From Prostheceraeus crozeri (Eukaryota > Platyhelminthes > Polycladida > Euryleptidae), in NCBI GenBank assembly GCA_907163375.1, contig CAJQUW010007240.1, forward strand, positions 682,001 to 746,000: DNA of 64,000 nucleotides, read 5' to 3'. Of this stretch, positions 9,701 to 17,568 are shown one piece after another. The first letter of the stretch is position 1. Each line of letters opens with the position of its first letter. The translations under genes and the position numbers were made by a program. The notes under the pieces are model-generated. The model had not been told where the DNA came from. It searched no databases and saw only the letters and a program-made list of their open reading frames with translations.

Positions 9701-10976
9701 ATAATGTTTTATCAAAAGATAATTTAAATTTATTTTCACTAACTATTGATTCTTCATCATCATAAATTGATTCTTCATCATCATAAATTGATTCTTCATC
9801 ATCATCATAAATTACACTTTTTGGGATTGGATACCATTCCCTGATAGGAATATCTAATTCTAAATTACATTTCTTATCTGATAATAATATAATAGAGAAA
9901 AATATTGGTCTTTGTTCTCTTTTGGAAAATTTAATAACACCACTATAATCTGAATCACTTTTAGTTTTTATTAAAGATGATAAAATTTTAAATTGATTAG
10001 ATGTAAATCCTAATTTAAATTTTGTAGACCCGACACATAGTTGTCTAACAGTATCTTCAACTATACCATCATTATTATTTTCAATTGTAAGAAAATGAAA
10101 TTTAGATAAATTTTTATAATTACTAATATTTTTATAATCTTTTTTACCATTTACACCTTTTTCAGATGTTACAGAATCATCATTATTATCATAAGATTCT
10201 TTAAGATCGGGCAAAGCCCTAGAACCTTCAGTTCGTTTATTATGATTATGATTATGGACATTGTTAATAGTATAAGGTGTAGTCCACATATAAATTTTTT
10301 CTTGTTGAGCTAAGCCATTTATGTAAGATTTTAACAAATTAATATTTAAGTTTGAATATAATCCTATATATGTATCATCATCATATCTTTGGGGCATTTC
10401 TAATGTTTCTTTTTTATAAATTGTGTCTCTATAATAAACTTGACATAATAATTCTTCATTATGTTTTTTACTCTCTATGTGAATGTTATATTGATTTTGT
10501 TCATCAACAAATAATCTAATTTTTTCTTTCGAAAAAGATTTTAATTTTTTAACTAATTCTTTAATATTGATATAATTAATAATTTTAGTTTCTATCCAAT
10601 CAGTATTACTAATTGGTAACACTGCTCTAATAAATCCATAAACATTATTATGACCTATTATAACCATATTTTCTTCATTTAATTCCACATAAGCTACATC
10701 ATTATATTTACTAACAATCTCCATAAATTTAATAAATGGATCACCTGGAAATAAACAATAATTAGTTTCTATAGAAGGTAGACCTTTAGTCTGTTCTCTA
10801 AATATTTCGGCTTGTAATTCAAACAAAAGATTAACATCTATACATGGATTATTATTATTATTATTATCAAAAAATTTATTATCAAAACATTTATTTTCAA
10901 ATCCCGTTGATCTCGTCGAATAAGAAGAACAGGATGATGCGGACGAATATAATTTTTTTAAATTTGGATTTTCCAT
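9687..10976 (-). CDS. Element A: unrecognised protein, possible sliding clamp
   Basis: A 429-residue minus-strand protein upstream of polB and in the same direction. Its ATG follows an A-run as elsewhere. After a Ser/Asn-rich start there are two beta-rich domains: about 85-210 (DVAYVELNEENMVIIGHNNV, then a basic helix VKKLKSFSKEKIRLFV) and about 285-380 (KFKLGFTSNQFKILSSLI, then GVIKFSKREQRPIFFSIIL). Two similar-sized alpha/beta domains next to a polymerase gene would suit a PCNA-like clamp, but no diagnostic motif is visible, so this is a guess. The tail has a threefold acidic repeat (YDDEESI). A double hairpin at 10209-10234 encodes RTEGSRALP between the domains. The copy in element B is at 57680-59090, broken. 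Confidence 0.5.
   Translation of the reverse strand: MENPNLKKLYSSASSCSSYSTRSTGFENKCFDNKFFDNNNNNNPCIDVNLLFELQAEIFREQTKGLPSIETNYCLFPGDPFIKFMEIVSKYNDVAYVELNEENMVIIGHNNVYGFIRAVLPISNTDWIETKIINYINIKELVKKLKSFSKEKIRLFVDEQNQYNIHIESKKHNEELLCQVYYRDTIYKKETLEMPQRYDDDTYIGLYSNLNINLLKSYINGLAQQEKIYMWTTPYTINNVHNHNHNKRTEGSRALPDLKESYDNNDDSVTSEKGVNGKKDYKNISNYKNLSKFHFLTIENNNDGIVEDTVRQLCVGSTKFKLGFTSNQFKILSSLIKTKSDSDYSGVIKFSKREQRPIFFSIILLSDKKCNLELDIPIREWYPIPKSVIYDDDEESIYDDEESIYDDEESIVSENKFKLSFDKTLYDET
10209..10234. repeat. Double hairpin inside clamp-like gene
   Basis: GGGC-AAA-GCCC followed by a near-perfect GAACC-TTC-AGTTC hairpin, in frame. Element B carries the same insertion at 58344-58369 with a perfect second hairpin, so this one predates the split of the two copies. 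Confidence 0.8.
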
Positions 10977-11110
10977 TTTTTTATTTTTATTAGAAAAAAT
11001 TTTATTTTTTTATTTTTATTAGAAAAAATTTTATTTTTTTATTTTTATTAGAAAAAAAATTATTTTTTTATTTTTATTAGAAAAAAATTTATTTTTTTTA
11101 TTGTTAAAAA
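10977..11110. promoter_or_regulatory. Divergent intergenic region with ~33-bp repeats
   Basis: About four units of TTTTTTATTTTTATTAGAAA separate the minus-strand clamp-like gene from the plus-strand fibre-like gene. Both genes start at the edge of this A/T-run array, so it probably holds promoters for both directions. Element B has one unit only (about 59092-59158). Confidence 0.45.
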
Positions 11111-11998
11111 ATGATGTTACCAAATGTTGGTGGAGTTGCATATATCCCGAATAATCGTGAATTAGAAATAGAGATAGAAAATTATATCATGAAAACTGGA
11201 GACGTTTTATCTGGTCCATTGCATCTTTCTATTCTTCCGCAACAAAATACAGAGTTGACAAATAAACAATATGTTGATACACAAATCAATGCCTTAAAAG
11301 AAAAATATATAAACGATGTTTTGGTTCCACTGATGAATGAATTGAAGTTGCTTAAACTTAATGACAAATCATTAAACGAAAAATTATTAAAACTTGATAA
11401 AAAGGATAGAGAGCTAGAAGCAGATATAGCAAAACTTTTTAAAAAGATTTCTGAACAATCAAAAATTTTAATATTACTTTCCTTAAATTTAAAATCTGCT
11501 GTCATTAAAAATAAACATCAGATAAAAATGTTAAAAGAACAATTAGAAGATGAAATAGAAAAACTACCTGAAAGAATTAAAAAAAATTTAAAACAGTTAC
11601 AAACTACATTCCAAAAAAGTGTTGATGAATTGAGTTCTAAAATTACTCAACAAATGAAAAAGATGAATAGAATAATAAATGAAGTAAACTCACTTAATCA
11701 AAGAGTTGATAAAATGAAAACTCTTAAAATCAATTTAGAAAATGAATTAAAGAAAAATTTACAAGAAAACTCTAAAGAAAATAAAGAACAGTTAGATTCT
11801 GTTAAAAGACAATTAGATGTTCTTAAAATTAAGTTAAATGCTCTTAAAACGGCATTGAAGATGAATCAGCAGAAAATGCAAGTTAATAGAAAAGAAATTA
11901 AAGTACATCACACGCTGCTTGACGCAATAGATAAAGTGCAACAGTCAATTAATAAAGTTATCTCGAAGTTGTTGTCCATTCACAAACGTAAATCTTAA
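11111..11998 (+). CDS. Element A: fibre-like coiled-coil protein
   Basis: A 295-residue protein. The N-terminus has PNVGGVAYIPNN and then MKTGDVLSGPLHLS with NKQYVDTQI. The pattern 'TGD...SGPL...NKQYVD' is the short segment seen in many phage and viral tail or fibre proteins just before the trimeric shaft. The remaining ~220 residues are almost continuous heptad-like coiled coil (KLDKKDRELEADIAKLFKKI, DELSSKITQQMKKMNRIINE and so on), which suggests a long trimeric stalk. It is the natural candidate for a vertex spike attached to the penton. The motif reading is direct, but the spike role is inferred. The copy in element B (59160-60049) is broken. Confidence 0.6.
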   Translation: MMLPNVGGVAYIPNNRELEIEIENYIMKTGDVLSGPLHLSILPQQNTELTNKQYVDTQINALKEKYINDVLVPLMNELKLLKLNDKSLNEKLLKLDKKDRELEADIAKLFKKISEQSKILILLSLNLKSAVIKNKHQIKMLKEQLEDEIEKLPERIKKNLKQLQTTFQKSVDELSSKITQQMKKMNRIINEVNSLNQRVDKMKTLKINLENELKKNLQENSKENKEQLDSVKRQLDVLKIKLNALKTALKMNQQKMQVNRKEIKVHHTLLDAIDKVQQSINKVISKLLSIHKRKS

Positions 11999-12012
11999 TA
12001 GAACTTTGTTCA

Positions 12013-12150
12013 GAGGCTTTAGCCGATCGGAGCGAAGCTCCTCAGGTTACTAGCCGATCGGAGCGAAGCTCCTCAGGTTACTAACCAATCGGAGCGAAGC
12101 TCCTCGAGGCTTTAGCCGATCGGACCACAGGTCCTCAGGTTACTAACCAA
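12013..12150. repeat. Array of GC-rich hairpins after fibre-like gene
   Basis: GGAGC-GAA-GCTCC is repeated three times, alternating with GGCT-TTAGCC, AGGTTACTARCC and a variant hairpin GGACC-ACA-GGTCC, all within 140 bases directly after a stop codon. Element B has none here. This local pile-up shows that the hairpins can multiply in tandem. Confidence 0.8.
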
Positions 12151-12192
12151 TCGTAAATATTTTTTCTCAAAAGTCAAATTTAATCCTAAAAA

Positions 12193-12708
12193 ATGCCTAT
12201 AATTTATAAACACAATCTTAAACATTTTGCTTCAAATCAAAAAATTGCTCATGAACCACGTATGAATCCTGTTTATCATTATGATAATAGAGAAACAGTC
12301 GGAACAGAAAAGTTCCTAGGCACCGCAGGTGCCGTTCACACGGAAGGAGCTGGGATCTTCTCTGGTATTGGTAGTATCGTTAACTTAATTAAAAATAATA
12401 AAGATTTGATTACATCTGCTGCAAAAGGAGCAGCTGCTATAGGTAGTACAGCTAGTGCAATATCAAATGCTGTCAAGTCTCAAAACGAATTAAAACAACT
12501 AGAAGCTATTCGTAAACTTAGGAATGATTCCGAAGAACTAAAAAAATTAAAAAAACTTTCAGATGAAACAAAGAACAAAATTGCTAACATTGCTGTTGGG
12601 GAAACCTTGAGGAGCGGAGCTCCGTCTGATAGTAAACATAATGAAAAAACAATTGAAGAAATAAGAGGTAATGGCGTGAGCAGCGGAGCTGGTCTAGCAA
12701 AATTCTAA
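12193..12708 (+). CDS. Element A: small virion-type protein with hydrophobic core
   Basis: A 171-residue protein located just before the major capsid gene, with start context ATCCTAAAAAATG. It begins MPIIYKHNLKHFAS; residues about 52-95 are glycine/alanine-rich and hydrophobic (IFSGIGSIVNLIKNNKDLIT, then SAAKGAAAIGSTASAISNAV), followed by a charged helix (KQLEAIRKLRNDSEELKKLK). Small proteins with such an amphipathic or membrane-active segment beside the capsid gene recall adenovirus pVI or pX in role, but no family motif is visible. Two hairpin-bearing stretches (near 12311-12350 and 12611-12623) add Gly/Ala/Ser-rich peptides. The element B copy at 60090-60590 lacks the first of these. Confidence 0.6.
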   Translation: MPIIYKHNLKHFASNQKIAHEPRMNPVYHYDNRETVGTEKFLGTAGAVHTEGAGIFSGIGSIVNLIKNNKDLITSAAKGAAAIGSTASAISNAVKSQNELKQLEAIRKLRNDSEELKKLKKLSDETKNKIANIAVGETLRSGAPSDSKHNEKTIEEIRGNGVSSGAGLAKF

Positions 12709-12801
12709 AATTATATTTTAGTAAAATTTTTTAGTAATTTTTTTAGTAAAATTTTTTTCTGTCTGTGAGAAAAACAAAAAGTCAAATTATTTTTTATAAA
12801 A

Positions 12802-14136
12802 ATGTCTTCGCTTATCGAAAATAAATTTAGATTAGACGATCCTCCGTTCGTCAGTAATAATCAAAAAAAGAATGACTATATAAGAATTGCTATGAATCCC
12901 GGATCTTCCAGTAGAGTAAATACTGGAGGTGATTTAATTTTTGAAGTTGATAATCAGCAGAGTTATTTATATCTACCTGATTCGTTTTTACATTGTGAAT
13001 ATTCTTTGTATAGTGATGCCAATTTTACAACACCATTACCAGAAACCGATAATATTGCATTAGAGAATAATTTTTTTCCAAGATTATTTACACAAATGCG
13101 TTTAGATGTTGCAACTCAAAATATAGAAACAATAAGTGATTCTCCAGGTGTAATTGATACAATGCTTAGATTTATAACAATTGGTGAAAATAATAAAAAG
13201 TATGAAATCGAAGGTTGGTTTCCTGATACTAATGATGGTATAATTGTTGATGATTTAACTCACGCTGGAACAGATGCAGCAGGAATTGCGAAAGATGTAG
13301 AAAATATTGCAAAACATTTAAATAAAACAAATAATGAAGCATATAAAGAAAGACGTGAATTTAACAAGAAAAGTAAACAGACAGTTAATTGGTCATTGTC
13401 TCCATTATTCGGATATTTAGATTATGATAAAATATCATATCAATTAAAATTTAAATTAATAATTCATCGTACAGCAAATAATGAATTAATCTTTTTTGGT
13501 AAGACTGGGAAAAAAGCATATTTAAAAATTGATAGACTTGAATGGTGGATTAAGCATATTACTCCTAGTTTAGAGGTTGAAACAGCTATTGCAAAAAGAT
13601 TAAATACTAACAAACCAATTCCAGTAAATTTTCTAAAGCGTACTGCTAGTTCCGTAACTTTTTCCGAACAAAGATTTAACTGGCATTTTACTAGAACTGC
13701 GAATACTCCAAGATATTTATTACTAACATTTCAAAGAAATAATTCTCCAAGTTTTGATAAGAACAGCAATCTCTTCCATATTAATACAATTCGAAGTTTA
13801 CAAGTTTCATTAAATCAAATCCGATATCCAATTGATCCATTAAGATTCGATGATACCAATAATCAATTTATGGAAGGATATGATTCTTATCGAAATCTTT
13901 GTACAGAATTTGGAGTTGAACCACAATTAACTCCTGGAGATTGGAGACATTTATATCCAATTTTCTGTTTCGATTTAAGTGCACAATCTGAAGATATTAT
14001 TAAAAATGGTTGTGATGTAACAATTAATATTGAAAAGAAAGATTCCACAACTTCATTGATGGCTTATGGTTTATTGCTAGAAGATGTAAAATATTCTATT
14101 GAAATTCTTAATGGAAAGATGGTAAGGATAAGTTAA
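12802..14136 (+). CDS. Element A: major capsid protein (double jelly-roll type)
   Basis: A 444-residue protein, the size of compact Polinton/adintovirus hexons. It starts MSSLIENKFRLDDPPF in the context TTTTATAAAAATG. Beta-rich blocks include DLIFEVDNQQSYLYLPDSF near 45-63, FPRLFTQMRLDVATQNIETI near 92-111 with SDSPGVIDTMLRF after it, SWNLS-like WSLSPLFGYLDYD near 197-209, and the C-terminal half with RYLLLTFQRN and SLQVSLNQIRYPIDPL. The position 'strand, then NIETISDSPGVIDTM' matches the EID..DHPG..STM-type block I recall from Polinton capsids. It stands between the small virion proteins, and the element B copy (60696-62030) is open over its full length too. The double jelly-roll assignment rests on pattern and context. 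Confidence 0.65.
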   Translation: MSSLIENKFRLDDPPFVSNNQKKNDYIRIAMNPGSSSRVNTGGDLIFEVDNQQSYLYLPDSFLHCEYSLYSDANFTTPLPETDNIALENNFFPRLFTQMRLDVATQNIETISDSPGVIDTMLRFITIGENNKKYEIEGWFPDTNDGIIVDDLTHAGTDAAGIAKDVENIAKHLNKTNNEAYKERREFNKKSKQTVNWSLSPLFGYLDYDKISYQLKFKLIIHRTANNELIFFGKTGKKAYLKIDRLEWWIKHITPSLEVETAIAKRLNTNKPIPVNFLKRTASSVTFSEQRFNWHFTRTANTPRYLLLTFQRNNSPSFDKNSNLFHINTIRSLQVSLNQIRYPIDPLRFDDTNNQFMEGYDSYRNLCTEFGVEPQLTPGDWRHLYPIFCFDLSAQSEDIIKNGCDVTINIEKKDSTTSLMAYGLLLEDVKYSIEILNGKMVRIS

Positions 14137-14141
14137 TTAAA

Positions 14142-14360
14142 ATTTTTTTCATAACTAGAATAGATTAAAAATTCTTAACTTAAAATTTTTCATAACTAGA
14201 ATAGATTAAAATTTTTTGGTAACTTAAAATTTTTTAGTAACTTGAAATTTTTTAATAACTAGAATAGATTAAAATTTTTTGGTAACTTAAAATTTTTTGG
14301 TAACTTGAAATTTTTTCATAACTAGAATAGATTTAAATTTTTGATAACTTAAAATTTTTT
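14142..14360. repeat. AT-rich tandem repeat after capsid gene
   Basis: Units built from ATAACTAGAATAGATTAAAA and TTAACTTAAAATTTTT repeat about five times between the capsid gene and the next start. Element B has about two units (62037-62155). It probably contains the promoter of the next gene. Confidence 0.6.
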
Positions 14361-14368
14361 TATTAAAA

Positions 14369-14854
14369 ATGTCGCAAGCGAAAAGTAATATTAATAATAA
14401 AACTGTTGAATTAAAATTACGTAATATTGTTGACAAAAATACCCCTAAAACTATTACGATTAACAAAAAAAAGTATTACATAAGTAAACCAATGATAGAG
14501 AATATTCAATTACAAGAAAAAAAGAATGGTGGGATTCTCCCATCAATTCCACTAATAATAGGTGGCATAGCAGCTGCAGGAAGTGTTGCAGGTGGGACAG
14601 CTGGTATTGTCCAAGCAGTAAATAAAAGTAAATCAGAGAAGGCAGCATTAGAAGAACAAAAACGACATAATAGAGAGTTAGAGAAAGTTGCTAGGGGTGA
14701 AGGAGTAGTAGATAATTTTATTAGTAAATTAAAATTAGTTGATGAAGGAAAACGAGTTCTTAAAAATATTCTCCACAATGTTGATGATTTAATTGAAATT
14801 AAAGAAACTAAAGATGGTTCTGGAATATATCTAAGTCCTAGTATGATAAGGTAA
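14369..14854 (+). CDS. Element A: small basic protein with glycine-rich hydrophobic segment
   Basis: A 161-residue protein with start context TTTTATTAAAAATG. The N-terminus is basic (KTVELKLRNIVDKNTPKTIT). Residues about 54-82 form a glycine/alanine/isoleucine-rich stretch (GGILPSIPLIIGGIAAAGSV and on), followed by a charged helix and an acidic C-terminus ending SGIYLSPSMIR. From memory, a 'GG.LP.IPLI.GGI' segment of this kind recurs in small adintovirus core proteins compared with adenovirus pX. That comparison is recalled, not tested. The copy in element B (62169-62654) is fully open and nearly identical. A hairpin, GAACC-TTT-GGTTC, lies right after the stop. Confidence 0.6.
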   Translation: MSQAKSNINNKTVELKLRNIVDKNTPKTITINKKKYYISKPMIENIQLQEKKNGGILPSIPLIIGGIAAAGSVAGGTAGIVQAVNKSKSEKAALEEQKRHNRELEKVARGEGVVDNFISKLKLVDEGKRVLKNILHNVDDLIEIKETKDGSGIYLSPSMIR

Positions 14855-14930
14855 TAACCTCAGAACCTTTGGTTCTTTTCGGTAAAACAATTATTTTATT
14901 TTATCTTTTAAATTTTTTTTATCTTTTAAA

Positions 14931-16280
14931 ATGAATTCTAAAAATTCCGAAAATTTAATTAAATTAAAAATTTCTAATTTAGATTTATTGAATTATCTAT
15001 TAAACAAAAATGAAAACTCAAATTGTCAGCATATTGGAGGTGACAAGAACAAAGTTCCATACCACTTCGGTGGTGATATACAAAAAACATTAGAAAACTT
15101 TCCTGGATTTATTTGGAGTAAATATTCGAAAGAAAAACATCTTCCTGGTCATTCATATACCGGTCCAGGAACTCGATTAGATATAAGACTAGATGAGAAT
15201 AATAATCCGAAACCAGGTGAAGAACCAATAAATAGAGTAGATGCCGCAGCTTACAGGCATGATTTAGCTTATCGAAATCATGATCTAAGTTCTCGACATG
15301 CAGCTGATAAGAAGATGATTCAAGAATTAGATAGTATTCAAAATCCTACATTTAGAGAAAAAATTGAAAGAATGTTTGTTAAGAAAGCTTTACAAGCTAA
15401 AATATTATTAGGTCAGGGTTTAAATGAAACGACAGCTAAGCTGTCTGAGAGCAACGCTCGAACTAATAACTCTGAGAGCAACGCTCGAACCTACGCGTCC
15501 GAAATCCACAAGGAATACAGAAGGCCTAAATATTTATTGAAAGTAAAAGTATTTAATAAAGATGATATTTGGAGTGCTGATCTTATTCATATGCCGAATG
15601 AAAGGGACTACAAATACGCATTGACCGTTATAGATTTATATACACGATATGCTTGGGTAAAGCCTTTAAAAAATAAAAGTGGTCTATCAGTTAAATATGC
15701 GTTTGAAGAAATCTTTAAAGAAAGTAATAGAAAGCCGAAAAAATTGTTTGTTGATAAAGGGTCGGAATTTTATAACAGAAACGTTCAGCCACTATTTGAA
15801 ACTGTTTATTCAACTGAAAACGCAGGAAAAGCTGTAGTGATAGAAAGATTCAATCGGACGTTAAAAAATAAAATTTTCAAAAAATTTACTCAGCAAGGAA
15901 ATCAGAAATGGTTGAAGATATTACCAGGAGTTGTAGAAGAGTACAATAATAAAGTTCATTCTGGTATTGAAGAAACTCCAAAGAATGCTTCTGTCGACCC
16001 TGATTTGATAAGAAAAAAAATATTCGAGAATAATAATTTGAATGAGAGTAATCCGAATTTGCAGAAACTTAAGCCGAAATTTAAAATTGGAGATAGAGTT
16101 AGAATATTTAAATATAAGAATAAATTTGAAAAAGGCTTCGTCGGATACTGGACGAAAGAGATATTTGAAATTTCTAAAATAAATCAAAGTTATCCGATTA
16201 CTTACGAAATCAAAGATTTAGATGATGAAGATATCAGAGGCCGATTTTATCAAAATGAATTACAACGAAGTGATTTTTAA
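14931..16280 (+). CDS. Element A: phospholipase A2 domain fused to integrase
   Basis: A single 449-residue frame. Residues about 60-165 are a parvovirus-VP1-like phospholipase A2 domain: HSYTGPGT (calcium loop, 74-81) and DAAAYRHDLAY (catalytic His-Asp, 104-114). In parvoviruses this domain opens endosomal membranes during entry. Residues about 200-449 are a retroviral-type (rve) integrase: SADLIHM with Asp 217, LFVDKGSEF with Asp 275, VIERFNRTLK with Glu 305, then a C-terminal chromo/SH3-like part (FKIGDRVRIFKYKNK). The two domains are joined by a linker made of two hairpin-derived repeats (SESNART), and the same fusion is present in element B. Polinton integrases are normally separate proteins, so the fusion is unusual. 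Confidence 0.85.
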   Translation: MNSKNSENLIKLKISNLDLLNYLLNKNENSNCQHIGGDKNKVPYHFGGDIQKTLENFPGFIWSKYSKEKHLPGHSYTGPGTRLDIRLDENNNPKPGEEPINRVDAAAYRHDLAYRNHDLSSRHAADKKMIQELDSIQNPTFREKIERMFVKKALQAKILLGQGLNETTAKLSESNARTNNSESNARTYASEIHKEYRRPKYLLKVKVFNKDDIWSADLIHMPNERDYKYALTVIDLYTRYAWVKPLKNKSGLSVKYAFEEIFKESNRKPKKLFVDKGSEFYNRNVQPLFETVYSTENAGKAVVIERFNRTLKNKIFKKFTQQGNQKWLKILPGVVEEYNNKVHSGIEETPKNASVDPDLIRKKIFENNNLNESNPNLQKLKPKFKIGDRVRIFKYKNKFEKGFVGYWTKEIFEISKINQSYPITYEIKDLDDEDIRGRFYQNELQRSDF

Positions 16281-16299
16281 TTATCATTATTATTATTAT

Positions 16300-16380
16300 T
16301 GGAACTAACGTTTCGGGAATGAAATTCCCTTGTTAGGCGTAGCCATAGAACCTACGGTTCGTTCAATTCTAACATTATAT
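16300..16380. terminator. Hairpins between convergent integrase and protease genes
   Basis: GGGAATGAAATTCCC, GGCGTAGCC and GAACC-TAC-GGTTC follow one another in the ~70 bases between the ends of the convergent fusion gene and protease gene. As at 4625-4665, they mark a meeting point of opposite transcripts. Confidence 0.4.
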
Positions 16381-16810
16381 CTAGAAATGGTACTCCTTTT
16401 TGTAATTTGTACAAAACGTATAAACATAATTGTCCACAATAGGTAGTGCCTGGTGTTTGAATTTGAAACGTATTGTATGTTCCCGTTCCAAGTAATTCTG
16501 TTACTTCATTTGTAGGGGGCAAACCGTATGAATCAAAATAATAGTTCTGCTGATGATTTTTAACGCCTGCTGACCAATGTACGCCTTTTTGGTCTGAAGT
16601 GTGAAGATTGGTTTCGAAATTTACAGTTATTGATGGAACTTTGTTCCGGGAACTGAAGGTTCCTGTTGGCTTATTTTTTAGGAATTGTAATTCGTCTCTC
16701 ATTAGAACATGAAAATTCTTTATTCCTAATCGATTAGCGATTTTCTTTAGGTCGAAATTCGTTGTCGTTTGTGTTCCATATAATTTCAAAAACTCATTTA
16801 TGTTGCTCAT
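16352..16810 (-). CDS. Element A: adenain-type maturation cysteine protease
   Basis: A 152-residue minus-strand protein of the Ulp1/adenain (C5/C48) class, which in adenoviruses and Polintons trims capsid proteins during assembly. The catalytic order is visible: GVHWSAGV with His 78, YYFDSYGLPPTNE with Asp 93, and a Gln-containing stretch leading to TPGTTYCGQLCLYVLYKL with the nucleophile, probably Cys 129. DSYG after the His strand is the usual 'FDS.G' signature. The length is short, as for other Polinton proteases. It starts next to the terminal repeat, in a T/A-run ATG context, and converges with the integrase gene. Its element B counterpart would lie beyond the right edge. Confidence 0.88.
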   Translation of the reverse strand: MSNINEFLKLYGTQTTTNFDLKKIANRLGIKNFHVLMRDELQFLKNKPTGTFSSRNKVPSITVNFETNLHTSDQKGVHWSAGVKNHQQNYYFDSYGLPPTNEVTELLGTGTYNTFQIQTPGTTYCGQLCLYVLYKLQKGVPFLDIMLELNEP

Positions 16811-16888
16811 TTTATAATAAAAAAATTTCTTAAGGGACCCCTAGAAGTCAGAAGGGACCCCTAGAAGTTAGAAGGGAGGGGGTAGTAG

Positions 16889-17568
16889 AACTACGTTCAT
16901 ATGATATTGAAGGATATATTCTTGCGGCTTCTTCCACTTTTGTTTCTTCCACTTTTAAAGAAATATTATTAGTCACATGATATATTTTAAAAACCTGAAA
17001 GATGGATAAAATTCATGAATTTGAAATTCTCAACTTTTATGATTTTCGGTGTCCTGGAACGGTCATGATTTAAGCAATGAAAATTGTAATTCTCAAATTT
17101 TGAGATTCTTAACTTTTATGATTTTTTCGGTGTCCTGGAACGGTCATGATTTAAGCGAGAAAATTGTTATTTTCAAATTTTGAGATTCTTAACTTTTATG
17201 ATTTTCGGTGTCCTGGAACGGTCATGATTTTGGGGGTGAAAATCGAACCGAAGGTTCTAGGGCTTCGCCCGATTGTAATTCTCAAATTTGAGATTTTGAA
17301 AAATTTGAAAATTGGGTATTTTTAAAAACGCCCAAATTTATGAATTTAGGTCTTCATAACCTGAAAAAAGGTTCAAATTCATGAATTTATGTCGTTTTTA
17401 AAAATGTCATTTTTTTAAAAAAATGGTACTTTTTGAATGGACTAAATTCATGAATTCAGGTCTTTAAAACCTGAAAAAGGGACTAAATTCATGAATCTAT
17501 GTCGTTTTTAAAGATACCAATTTTTTTTTATGGGTGTCCTGTCCTGGAACGGTCTTTTGACCATTACT
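16889..17568 (-). repeat. Element A right terminal inverted repeat
   Basis: About 680 bases. The outer ~430 match, inverted, the left end of element B (49075-49500), and the inner ~90 match about 1143-1219. It contains two sets of internal repeats: GTGTCCTGGAACGGTCATGA (three full copies near 17050-17230, plus one at the tip) and the palindrome AAATTCATGAATTT with variants (about four copies, 17338-17500). A double hairpin lies at 17245-17270. The tip is taken as ...CCATTACT because both elements agree up to there and then diverge. Confidence 0.75.
17245..17270. repeat. Double hairpin inside the right terminal repeat
   Basis: GAACC-GAA-GGTTC followed by GGGC-TTC-GCCC, the exact reverse complement of the commonest arrangement inside genes. 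The element B left repeat lacks it at the matching point (about 49380). Confidence 0.8.

Larger units (their letters stand above)
1143..17568 (+). mobile_element. Element A: adintovirus-like Polinton/Maverick
   Basis: This is a virus-like self-synthesising transposon of about 16.4 kb. It encodes penton-like protein, packaging ATPase, PolB, major capsid protein, integrase and adenain-type protease, which together define Polintons/adintoviruses. The right end is a long terminal repeat whose tip reads ...CCATTACT at 17568; its inverse begins AGTAATGG, the 5'-AG tip typical of Polintons, and the same tip starts element B at 49075. On the left only the inner part of the repeat (about 1143-1219) is recognisable, so the left limit is approximate. 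The element looks nearly whole, with about three breaks, all seen in polB. The many open frames suggest a fairly young insertion. The right flank lies in a LINE reverse transcriptase. Confidence 0.9.

Noticed and set aside
11111-11998. Prophage or bacterial contamination, because of the tail-fibre-like motif
   Set aside because: All neighbours are Polinton-type genes, the copy is repeated in element B, and both copies are embedded in animal-type LINE sequence.
14460-14778. Antisense frames opposite the small glycine-rich protein
   Set aside because: They mirror a codon-biased real gene and have no start context of the family. The equivalent antisense frame in element B is likewise a mirror of the same gene.
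14931-16280. LTR retrotransposon, because of the retroviral-type integrase
   Set aside because: There is no reverse transcriptase, gag or LTR nearby. The integrase sits among PolB, packaging ATPase, capsid and protease genes, which is the Polinton arrangement.
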